A stretch of 8,429 nt of DNA. It comes from Balneolia bacterium. Its GTDB lineage: Bacteria > Bacteroidota > Rhodothermia > Balneolales > Cyclonatronaceae. Position 1 is the first letter of the stretch, and every line of letters starts with the position of its first letter. Shown here piece by piece: positions 1 to 6,832 of this stretch. The DNA is taken from NCBI GenBank assembly GCA_003566395.1, contig PXDL01000445.1, forward strand, positions 1 through 8,429. Direction: 5' to 3'. The notes under the pieces are model-generated. The model searched no databases. It was not told where the DNA came from and saw only the letters and a program-made list of their open reading frames with translations. The position numbers and the translations under genes are program-made.

Positions 1-411
1 AAATTGATCGCGGTAATCTGAGCGAATCTGTACAAGGCTCTGCCCGAGGGCTTCTTCCAGGGCCTGCTCACTGCCTACCTGACGCATAAGTTGATTGATA
101 CGCTCATCCATAGCACGGTTCACTTCATCTTCACCAACCACTACGGAGTCGATTCTCGCCTGCTCGTACAGAACGTTATTATCAATAATATTTTCAAGTA
201 CATCGAACCACAGCTCTTCAGAAAACTCTGCGCCGCGTCGCGAGCCGAGAAATTCAGCCACCCGGGCATCCACGTCGGATTTCAGGATGATGTTGTCGTT
301 AACTACGGCTACGATTTTATCGAGAACCTCTCGCTGCTGCGCTTCCGCATGGCTGGAAAGAAAGGGAAGGGTGAGCAGCAACAAGGCTGCGGCTATGGTA
401 AATCGTTTCAT
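1..411 (-). CDS. surA: SurA-like periplasmic chaperone / peptidylprolyl isomerase, N-terminal part (cut by left edge)
   Basis: SurA-type proteins chaperone unfolded outer-membrane proteins through the periplasm, and many carry parvulin prolyl isomerase domains. The 137 visible residues begin with a signal peptide (MKRF, then a hydrophobic stretch to a probable AEA/QQ cleavage site at residues 24/25). The SurA N-terminal hallmark follows at residues 29-48 (LDKIVAVVNDNIILKSDVD), then a helical chaperone region. Any parvulin domains and the stop codon lie beyond the left edge. I chose ATG 411 because it places the signal peptide at the very N-terminus. Two in-frame ATGs further upstream (447 and 477) are also open, and the one at 477 overlaps the end of the preceding gene by 8 bp, so the start is uncertain. 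No Shine-Dalgarno motif decides it. It is the last visible gene of a three-gene parvulin operon. The family call is firm; exact orthology to E. coli SurA is inferred. Confidence 0.85.
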   Translation of the reverse strand, partial: MKRFTIAAALLLLTLPFLSSHAEAQQREVLDKIVAVVNDNIILKSDVDARVAEFLGSRRGAEFSEELWFDVLENIIDNNVLYEQARIDSVVVGEDEVNRAMDERINQLMRQVGSEQALEEALGQSLVQIRSDYRDQF

Positions 412-469
412 GAGTTTACTAAAAGTCGGTATGAGATTGTTTTGCATACTTTGGTTGTGATTCGCATTC

Positions 470-1375
470 TCAATCATAGAGCCTGATCTGCCGGTTGGCT
501 TCAGCCTGTCTGATAAGATTTTGTTTGTAAGCGTTAATGCGCGAACGCTGTTGTTCCACTGCTATCCATTTTTTGATCTGTTCCAGCGTCCAGTCAAGTT
601 CGGGAACCGTCCCTTCGGCCTGATTTTCCACAAGCTGAACAAAATGGTATTCACCATCTATCAGCCTGATCGGGCTTACCTCTGAAACTCCAATCACGCC
701 CAGAAATTGTGCCATTTCGGGTAAATCCTCAAGAGCGGTGGAAAGCGGCTGAAAACGGGAGGCTTCCCGGTGCGAATATTCGGGCCGTACCGAGTATCGA
801 TCCACAAGATCGGGCCATGGTACGCCTCTGAGCAGCTGGGTTCGTGCGTTATTGGAATTGGCAAAGCTGGATGAGATCATATGCCGGAAACGCACATGAC
901 GTTCAGGCAGTACGAATTGATCCCGGTGGCGCTCGTAATAGCGAAGCGCCTGATCCCGGCTTACTTCGGGCGTGCCTTCACGCTGCTTATACTGATCGAA
1001 AAGCATCTGTACGAGCAGCTGCCGTTCAAACTGTTCCATGGCCTCACGAAAGCTTTCCGATTCGTGAATACCCAGTCTTTTGGCTTCATCGGCAAAAAGC
1101 TGATCCCGGACCCATTGGCTTCGGTATTCCTGCACGGCATCGGCACTATCGAGGTGCAGGCGCGAAGGATGGATTTTGGCGGTAGCTTCCTCAAGGGTGA
1201 GCTTAGCCTGACCCACCTCGGCAATCACGTTGCCGGAGGGTTCGCCTACCTCAGCCTCTTCACAGCTCCACAAAAACAGGAGGGAAGCAAGAATTAATAC
1301 CGGGATGCTATTTCTGCGTTCAGAGTTCAACTTCGCGGAGCAGGGCCTCAAGACGTTCGGGGTATGCAACAACAT
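470..1375 (-). CDS. Lipoprotein with SurA-N/parvulin-like fold, degenerate PPIase
   Basis: Probable lipid-anchored periplasmic folding factor of 301 residues. Residues 24-38 form a lipoprotein signal ending in the lipobox LWSC, with Cys38 as the lipidated residue. Residues 48-155 resemble the helical SurA/PpiC N-terminal region (VIAEVGQAKLTLEEA, then VRDQLFADEAKRLGI). Residues 158-252 align by eye with a parvulin domain: RHMI with His165 at the start and GEYHFVQL with His244 at the end. The central GGDLG-type segment is missing, so isomerase activity is doubtful and a chaperone role is more likely. Residues after the Cys are acidic (CEEAE), which recalls the surface-export signal of some Bacteroidota lipoproteins. 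The start is uncertain: ATG 1375 overlaps the upstream gene by 56 bp, whereas TTG 1330 would overlap by 11 bp and give a more typical signal peptide of about 23 residues (286 aa in total). Translational coupling with its neighbours is likely. Confidence 0.8.
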   Translation of the reverse strand: MLLHTPNVLRPCSAKLNSERRNSIPVLILASLLFLWSCEEAEVGEPSGNVIAEVGQAKLTLEEATAKIHPSRLHLDSADAVQEYRSQWVRDQLFADEAKRLGIHESESFREAMEQFERQLLVQMLFDQYKQREGTPEVSRDQALRYYERHRDQFVLPERHVRFRHMISSSFANSNNARTQLLRGVPWPDLVDRYSVRPEYSHREASRFQPLSTALEDLPEMAQFLGVIGVSEVSPIRLIDGEYHFVQLVENQAEGTVPELDWTLEQIKKWIAVEQQRSRINAYKQNLIRQAEANRQIRLYD

Positions 1376-3302
1376 TGTAGCGCTGCTTCAGTTCGGTGTT
1401 CCATTCTTCCTCACGAATCGGCTGGAAATCGGCAACAACGCGCATGAAGGCTTCATCAAAAGTCATGGTACGCGGTTCCATAATTTCCTTGAGGTAGATC
1501 ATGGTGTTGCGATTGCGGTACTCAAATACTTCCGAAAAACCGCCTTCTTCAACGCCTTCGAGGTGGCTGAATGGGAAATCGGCAAGGCTGTTGATCACAT
1601 CGGTGCGTACAATAAGTCCGGTTACGGCTTCACGGATTTCCTCAACGGGTACGCCGTGGTTTATCACCTCGCGGGCTTCATCCAGCTTCGATTCGCTGTC
1701 TGCGCTGATGCGGTAGTAGCGGTATCGCTTCGTATATCTGTAGCGATCCGGATCCTCATCATAAATAGCGCGCAGCCGGGCGGTGTCCTGAGCCGCGTAG
1801 TTCCAAACATTGTCCTCGGTAAGTGCAAAAACGGCAAGGCCTTCGTGATAACGCTTGCTCAGCTCGGCGAAATCCGGAAATTCCTGCTTGGTGATGTCAA
1901 CGATAATCGATTCTGTTTTTTTGTCGCGGAATTTATCCAGAAGGTTGTGGCGGTAGGGCGCGCTGTTTTCACCCAGCTCGGCCAGCACAAAATCGCGGTA
2001 ATCTTCCAGAGTGTAGGTTTTGTTGTGAATTTTGTAGAACGGCATATTTAGCTGCTCACGGCTGAATTCCAGCTCATTCACATGTTGGGTATTCTGAGAT
2101 TCCATCTTGGAAAGGAACAACTCGTAATTGGCTGTGTAAAGACTGTCACCGGCCGAATTACGGACGTTGCGAAGCGTGTATTGTCTGTTTTCACGATAGC
2201 GGGGCAAATTGCGCAGACGGCTGTATTTCTCTTCACGAAGCATTTCTTCCGAAGCGTAAGTGCGAATGGAATCGAGGCGGACAATATGAATGCCGTATTC
2301 GCTCTCAAAAGGCTCGGTGAACGTGCCCTGTTCTGTGAGGGTGCGTATATTTTCGAGGAACATCGGCTGGTAGCGCTGGGGCTGAATCCATCCGATATCG
2401 CCGCCGGTCTTTTTTGTATCCGGATCCTGTGAAAATTGTCTGGTTACTTCATTCCAGGGTTCACCTTCTTCAAGCTTTCCGTAGGCTTCAACAGCTCGTT
2501 TCATGGCGCCTTCGGATGTGATGCCGGCGCCTCTGCTACGGAAAAAGATGTGGGAGTAATTTTTGTCAGGTTCGGCTTCCCGCTTGTCGTAAACATGGAC
2601 CAGATGATACCCGAAGCTGGTTCTGAACGGTTTAGAAACCTCGCCTACACCGGTGGAATAAACCACGTCTTCAAACGGTTTTACGGCCCATCCTCCCGAG
2701 ATAAACCCGAGGTCGTCGCCCATACTGCGCCCGCGCTGACGCGAGGAGTACTCTTCCACCAGTTCGTTGAATTCCTGCTCGTTTTCGGGATCGAGGAACT
2801 TGTCGCGGGCTTCCATCAGGCGGTTGTAAGCCCTGAGCGTATCTGCCGGGCTCGCATCTTCGGGCACGGTAATAAGAATGTGCGATGCGCCGATCTCAAC
2901 TTTGGATCGCTCAATCAGTTCATCAAGCAGTTCATCTCTGAAACGCATTTCCAGCCAGTACGGGAAAACCGACTGCATCTGATAGCGTGAGAGTTCTTCG
3001 TTAATCTCCTCGCTTTCGAAATAGCCTTCTTCTTTGGATGCTTCAACTTTCGCGCGATAGATCAGATAGAGATCGAGAAACTCCATCAGCTCCTGCTTAG
3101 TGGCTTCAGGGTCGGAATCATCCTGAACAGGGCTGGTATAAAAACTCGAACGAAGCTCGCCGTAGGTTATATCCTGTCCGGCTACCTCGCCCACAACGGT
3201 GTGTTCGGGTTCGGAGGGAGTGGATTGAAACAGCGAACAGCCTGCAACGGCCAAAAGAACGAATATTGAAAGTGTTGACCTGATTAAACCGGATGGTTTC
3301 AT
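1320..3302 (-). CDS. Peptidylprolyl isomerase lipoprotein with two parvulin domains (PpiC/SurA family)
   Basis: Parvulins catalyse cis-trans isomerisation of prolyl bonds; in the periplasm they assist folding of outer-membrane and secreted proteins. This 660-residue protein starts with a lipoprotein signal (residues 1-22, lipobox VAGC, lipidated Cys22). A SurA/PpiC-like helical region spans about 35-132 (VVGEVAGQDITYGEL). Parvulin 1 spans about 135-240 (ASHILI with His141, Phe210, GYHLVHV with His233). Parvulin 2 spans about 248-347 (YSHIFF with His251, GGDIGW at 300-305, Met314-Phe315, GIHIVRL with His339). It keeps more of the family's active-site pattern than parvulin 1. Residues 410-650 contain another helical segment and a stretch at about 520-605 that may be a third, eroded parvulin. 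ATG 3302 puts the signal peptide at the N-terminus; no Shine-Dalgarno motif precedes it. First gene of the operon, it overlaps the next gene. Similar multi-parvulin proteins occur across Bacteroidota; the precise client is unknown. Confidence 0.88.
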   Translation of the reverse strand: MKPSGLIRSTLSIFVLLAVAGCSLFQSTPSEPEHTVVGEVAGQDITYGELRSSFYTSPVQDDSDPEATKQELMEFLDLYLIYRAKVEASKEEGYFESEEINEELSRYQMQSVFPYWLEMRFRDELLDELIERSKVEIGASHILITVPEDASPADTLRAYNRLMEARDKFLDPENEQEFNELVEEYSSRQRGRSMGDDLGFISGGWAVKPFEDVVYSTGVGEVSKPFRTSFGYHLVHVYDKREAEPDKNYSHIFFRSRGAGITSEGAMKRAVEAYGKLEEGEPWNEVTRQFSQDPDTKKTGGDIGWIQPQRYQPMFLENIRTLTEQGTFTEPFESEYGIHIVRLDSIRTYASEEMLREEKYSRLRNLPRYRENRQYTLRNVRNSAGDSLYTANYELFLSKMESQNTQHVNELEFSREQLNMPFYKIHNKTYTLEDYRDFVLAELGENSAPYRHNLLDKFRDKKTESIIVDITKQEFPDFAELSKRYHEGLAVFALTEDNVWNYAAQDTARLRAIYDEDPDRYRYTKRYRYYRISADSESKLDEAREVINHGVPVEEIREAVTGLIVRTDVINSLADFPFSHLEGVEEGGFSEVFEYRNRNTMIYLKEIMEPRTMTFDEAFMRVVADFQPIREEEWNTELKQRYNVVAYPERLEALLREVEL

Positions 3303-3346
3303 ATACGGTTGAGACGAATTGATTTATGGATACGAGTTTATGTTAA

Positions 3347-3370
3347 GGATTCATCCGAAAAGGATAATCC
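3347..3370 (-). repeat. Stem-loop in the probable 5' leader of the parvulin operon
   Basis: On the plus strand GGATTCATCC (3347-3356) and GGATAATCC (3362-3370) pair across a five-base loop (GAAAA), giving nine base pairs with one bulged C. On the minus strand it lies 45-68 nt before the start codon at 3302, so it could be in the 5' untranslated region if transcription starts upstream of it. A regulatory role is possible but unproven. Confidence 0.4.
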
Positions 3371-3466
3371 TGATTGTTTCAAACCTGCTAAAATACACAT
3401 TATTTCTGTTTTTGACGACCACCGATTCCCGGAGGTTTTCAGGCGAAACAACATCATCAAACGAGG

Positions 3467-3503
3467 AAAGCCTTCATTTATGCGAAATATAAATGAAGGC
3501 TTT
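3467..3503 (-). terminator. Strong stem-loop, likely terminator of the GH57 gene
   Basis: A perfect 14-bp inverted repeat: AAAGCCTTCATTTA (3467-3480) and its reverse complement TAAATGAAGGCTTT (3490-3503), with a nine-base loop. It starts 57 bp beyond the GH57 stop codon in the direction of transcription. In the minus-strand transcript the stem is followed by UUUCCUCGUUU, a weak U-tract, so it fits an intrinsic terminator or a 3'-end stabilising hairpin. No plus-strand gene runs into it. Confidence 0.65.
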
Positions 3504-3559
3504 AAGCTTTGAGCAGTCGAACGGTTTTTCGGAAAAACGGATGGTCGCGATTCCAATGG

Positions 3560-6136
3560 TTATTTTACCATCAGCATTTTGCCGCTAAGTATCCGACCGC
3601 TGCTCTCAAGCCGGTAGATGTAGGCTCCGCCTGCCAGACGGGATGCATCAAAGTTTACGGTGTGACGGCCTTCGTGCCGGGTTTCATCTACAAGCGTTGC
3701 CACCCTGCGGCCGAGCATGTCATAGACCGTGAGCCGGACATGCCCGCTGCTATCCAGCGAAAACGGGATTACCGTAACCGGATTGAAGGGATTCGGATAG
3801 TTCCGTCCGAGGGCGAATTCTTCCGGCTTGTGAGTGTTTTCACGGCTCGTAACCTGTTCGAGTTCAAAAAAGTAGTCGTTTCCATTGTTATTGTCCCAGG
3901 TGCCGTCATCGAACGAAAGTACAAAGGAAATTTGTGATACATCCTGCTCAGGATTGTTAAACGGCCCCAGGTTAATACGCAGAGATCCGTTTTCAAGCAC
4001 GTTAAACGGAGATTGAACGGCCGGTCCGGTTTCCTGAAAAAGATAGCTTCCCTCGGGCCAGTAGTCTTCAATCGGCTGCTGCCAGTTGTTCACACCCCAA
4101 TGCAGCTTGCCGGTCGTCGGCGGGTTTCCAATAGTCATGGTGATGACATCATTCGTTGTAGGCTGGGACGGAGAGATCGTGATCTGTACGCCGGGACCCG
4201 GACCAGGACCCGGAGGGCCGTTGTCATCGGTTTCTTCACCAACCCAAACATGCTGAATAATCGAACGGGACTGATTTCCTTGATTATCGATCGCTTCTAC
4301 ATAGTAGTCGATCAGCACGTTTTCATAGCCTTCGACCGAAGCCCGGAATTCCTTTGCTTTATGTGTGGGCACCGGATTGGTTATCGATTCTGTAAACGTG
4401 CCTTCCATATCCACGCTGTTCCAGCTTCCGGTAGAGGGTCCGCCGGTGTAAGTGAGGTTATCCTGTGTCACATCCTGATTAGCGGAGGTTCTGTACCGAA
4501 GGGTAACGCTTTCAAGGCCGCTCAGATCATACACATAGGTCCATACTTCGAAATCCGAAGGCATCACGCCGCTCCCATCCCACTCCACTTCTCCGGGATT
4601 ATAAGGCGTGCGCTGCGGCAGAAAAATACTCGGACCGGTGAGATCCTGACCGGATTCGGCAACAGGCAGGGCTTTTTCCACCGCCTGATTGGCAGCACGG
4701 GAGGGATGAGAATCCCACATCTCGGTGCCGTCCCAGTACCAGTAATCCGAAGCCTGGCCGTTCAGGTAAAATTCCCAGGCGCGCTTGGTATCGGGATGGC
4801 CGGAATTAACTTGCTCGGCCGTCTCAACGATGTTTTTTGCAGCAGTCATTACGCCCCAGCTGTTTCGGTCGGGGCTGTAGTCGCCCTCGGCACCGGGATA
4901 GGGTCCGGGTTCGCCCAGCCATTTGCGGAACTCGGGATCACCGGCATCGGCCCCCAGCCAGCTGCCGTCCTGAACGTGAATCACATCATTCGGATCGGGT
5001 GGATAGGTGTCGAGATAATCCTGAATCGTGGTTACCACAAAGCGATCGGGATGTTGCTGAAGCCAGTTCACCATATTTTGGAAATTATGGTTGTAATAGC
5101 TTTCGCTGCCTCCGCCATGGTTATCTCCGTCGTGGTGAAGCACCAGCAGTATGGGCTGATCCGGATCGGTATTGTAAGATTCAAACTGGCTCATCACATG
5201 CTCATACTGAAGCGCTCCGAATCCTCCCCGGCCGTCTTCTTCACCCAGATATCGGGACGCCGGCACGGCTATCATTTTCGATTCCACACCTGTTTCCGGG
5301 TCGGTCTGCGAGATATAATGCGGCTGATGCGCCCACTGCATAGACACGGGTGTAGGAGCCCAAAGCCCGTTCAGCTGGTTCCAGTCGCCGGGGTCGGCAT
5401 TACGGATGTCGGCTTTGTTGGGTCGTTTCACTCCCGAATGATCGCCATACGGTGCGCCCCGGGCCGCCCGCTCGAAATGCAGGTTGTCCACCAATACCCA
5501 CTCAAAGCCTTCATCCACCAGAGCAGGAATCATCCGGGTTGAAAAAGCAGTTTCCGGCGGAAACATACCTTTGCTGTACTCGCCCGGAAAAAATGAATCC
5601 ATAATCTCTTTATGCCACTGTACCTGCCGGCGGATATCATTGTAATCTATCAGAGCCATGAGCGGATGATGGTATCCGAAACCGGTCATTTCAAGTCGGG
5701 AATTGCCCAGGGCCGTGGTTTGTGTGATGGCGTTTTCCCAGTGGGAAGTCCAGTTGTTGAATCCCCAGCCCGCCTGTTTTGCGGCCTCCAGATTCTCAAT
5801 TAGTGAACCCGAAAAACTTACCTGCGCCCCGAAATGATCCATTCCCGCATCAATGCCCATCTGTACTGCATTTGCCGGCCAGGATGTATAGGGCCCGGTA
5901 CGTGACGTATGAACTTCCTTGAGAGAAAAGCTGTAAGCACCGCGCGCCTCGGTTTCAACCACGCTCTCGTAAGGCCAGTAAATCGGCTGATGCATGTGCC
6001 AGTGGAAGGCGATATAGATAGGTGGTCCCGATTCAGGGACCGGTTCGTCGGCAGCGCGGCCGTCCTGATGAGAAAGCAACATCAACGTTAGCGCCGCTAA
6101 GGAGACGGCCGTCAGGCGTAGTAAAAATAGTGGCAT
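3560..6136 (-). CDS. Secreted GH57 alpha-glucan hydrolase (amylase/amylopullulanase type) with T9SS sorting domain
   Basis: GH57 enzymes hydrolyse or rearrange alpha-glucans such as starch or glycogen by a retaining mechanism. The 858 residues show: a signal peptide (about 1-29); a GH57 catalytic domain from about 38 to 490, with HMHQP at 47-51, a GFGYHHP motif at 152-158, FPPETAF with the probable nucleophile Glu195, LHHDGDNH with the probable acid/base Asp336 (Asp338 is the alternative), and SDYWYWDG at 463-470; an Ig/FN3-like beta domain (about 500-632); a Pro-Gly linker (641-649); a beta module (about 650-758) with GKLHWGVNNWQQP that resembles starch-binding modules; and a type A T9SS sorting domain (about 774-858, RNYPNPFNPVT, ending SGKMLMVK). 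Motif roles are assigned by recalled similarity to GH57 amylopullulanases. An in-frame TAG two codons upstream fixes ATG 6136 as the first possible ATG. It stands alone between two gaps. Exact substrate is unknown. Confidence 0.88.
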   Translation of the reverse strand: MPLFLLRLTAVSLAALTLMLLSHQDGRAADEPVPESGPPIYIAFHWHMHQPIYWPYESVVETEARGAYSFSLKEVHTSRTGPYTSWPANAVQMGIDAGMDHFGAQVSFSGSLIENLEAAKQAGWGFNNWTSHWENAITQTTALGNSRLEMTGFGYHHPLMALIDYNDIRRQVQWHKEIMDSFFPGEYSKGMFPPETAFSTRMIPALVDEGFEWVLVDNLHFERAARGAPYGDHSGVKRPNKADIRNADPGDWNQLNGLWAPTPVSMQWAHQPHYISQTDPETGVESKMIAVPASRYLGEEDGRGGFGALQYEHVMSQFESYNTDPDQPILLVLHHDGDNHGGGSESYYNHNFQNMVNWLQQHPDRFVVTTIQDYLDTYPPDPNDVIHVQDGSWLGADAGDPEFRKWLGEPGPYPGAEGDYSPDRNSWGVMTAAKNIVETAEQVNSGHPDTKRAWEFYLNGQASDYWYWDGTEMWDSHPSRAANQAVEKALPVAESGQDLTGPSIFLPQRTPYNPGEVEWDGSGVMPSDFEVWTYVYDLSGLESVTLRYRTSANQDVTQDNLTYTGGPSTGSWNSVDMEGTFTESITNPVPTHKAKEFRASVEGYENVLIDYYVEAIDNQGNQSRSIIQHVWVGEETDDNGPPGPGPGPGVQITISPSQPTTNDVITMTIGNPPTTGKLHWGVNNWQQPIEDYWPEGSYLFQETGPAVQSPFNVLENGSLRINLGPFNNPEQDVSQISFVLSFDDGTWDNNNGNDYFFELEQVTSRENTHKPEEFALGRNYPNPFNPVTVIPFSLDSSGHVRLTVYDMLGRRVATLVDETRHEGRHTVNFDASRLAGGAYIYRLESSGRILSGKMLMVK

Positions 6137-6832
6137 AAACTAAAGAGTAAAGGACAAATAAATGGATGTAATCATAGCATTTCCATGACATTTAAAACTT
6201 TCGCTGCATAATCACAGAATCAAATCAAAGCATATTTACAGTTTGATTTTCGTATTACTTCGAAGTTTTAAATAAAACAGGTTCCCCTTCTAAATGTAAT
6301 GATTAATGATGAAATCCGGCACAATTTTGATCTTTCAAAAGTGGAGATAACGGAACTTTGTCTAACGGCGCAGAGTCAAAGAATTCTGTAGACCGGCTAA
6401 TAAGCCCCCTTCAAAGGTGGAATTGGTCGCGGTGGTGGGTTTGTACGGGGTAGATAATTTTAACTTTATCGTAGAGGAATGCCATAGATAATAGAGATAT
6501 TCATGTTATTGCTCAATTTAATACAACACTTTTTCCGACTTATCGGATATCTAAAACCCTGTTTCACAATAATTTAGCCAACAAAGTTTACTCGTGATTA
6601 TTAATCGAACTCAGGTTTTTACCTTTTGTGGGGATACGCCGGTGGGCGCATAGAAGTCAGGTAACCAAAAACCGCCTGCTGGAATTTTAAGTGCCCAACG
6701 ATAAAATAAGTGTCGTTTTTGAGACAAAAAAGAGAGTCAAAAGAACGGTTTTGTAAAGCCTTCTATGAATAGATGTTCGCTTTCTGCACGCATCACCCTA
6801 AATTGCAAAAGCCATTACAAGCCCGGACGTGC
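6137..6832. other. Intergenic gap of about 700 bp without a recognisable gene
   Basis: AT-rich compared with the neighbouring genes and interrupted by stops in all frames; I see no tRNA, rRNA, riboswitch or credible small gene. Contents worth recording: the nested inverted repeats at 6190-6273 near the GH57 start; a one-mismatch hairpin CCCCCTTCAAAGGTGG at 6405-6420; a two-part hairpin at 6755-6783 (outer arms AAAGC/GCTTT, inner arms TCTAT/ATAGA) that might end the patatin transcript, followed on the minus strand by a T-rich stretch near 6724-6732; and a weak Bacteroidota-like -7 element TTTATTTG (minus strand, 6162-6155) before the GH57 gene. None of these promoter or terminator readings is strong. 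Confidence 0.6.
6190..6273 (-). repeat. Nested inverted repeats upstream of the GH57 gene
   Basis: The outer arms are ATTTAAAACTT (6190-6200) and AAGTTTTAAAT (6263-6273), a perfect 11-bp inverted repeat. Nested inside are AAATCAAA (6222-6229) and TTTGATTT (6242-6249), a perfect 8-bp inverted repeat with a 12-base loop. The 10-bp palindrome ACTTCGAAGT (6257-6266) overlaps the right outer arm. The structure lies 54-137 bp before the GH57 start codon on the coding strand, so it could fold in the mRNA leader or act as a binding site for a regulator. All arms are AT-rich, so some of this may be compositional. Confidence 0.45.

Larger units (their letters stand above)
3303..3559. other. Intergenic region between the GH57 gene and the parvulin operon
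   Basis: This gap of about 257 bp holds no credible gene. It contains the strong stem-loop at 3467-3503, just downstream of the GH57 stop, and a smaller bulged stem-loop at 3347-3370 in the probable leader of the parvulin operon. A promoter for the operon must lie here or just inside the GH57 3' end if the operon is transcribed independently. I found only a weak match to the Bacteroidota TAnnTTTG element (TATTTTAG on the minus strand near 3390-3400), without a convincing upstream TTG, and I do not call it. Confidence 0.6.

Noticed and set aside
1230..2051. Plus-strand open frame of 273 codons opposite the parvulin genes
   Set aside because: It is in register with the codons of the 660-aa lipoprotein and shows no domain, signal or plausible composition.
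3309..3556. Short open frames on both strands in the gap (67 and 72 codons)
   Set aside because: Both run through the 14-bp hairpin, show no conserved motif and have no supporting context.
4013..5542. Long plus-strand open frame (509 codons) opposite the GH57 gene
   Set aside because: Its codons are exactly in register with the reverse complements of GH57 codons, so its openness follows from rare use of TTA, CTA and TCA codons in GH57. The translation shows no recognisable domain, while the GH57 strand has clear motifs.
6155..6162. Minus-strand TTTATTTG as a Bacteroidota-type -7 promoter element for GH57
   Set aside because: It mismatches TAnnTTTG at the second position and has no TTG at the expected -33 spacing; too weak to call as a promoter.
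6360..6366. GTCTAAC, which matches the RYYYAAC core of an integron attC site
   Set aside because: No GTTRRRY partner was found at suitable distance on the same strand, and there is no integron cassette context.
6755..6783. Two-part hairpin as a terminator for the patatin-barrel gene
   Set aside because: Two five-bp stems separated by an internal loop, without an immediate U-tract, are too weak for a separate terminator call; recorded only in the gap description.
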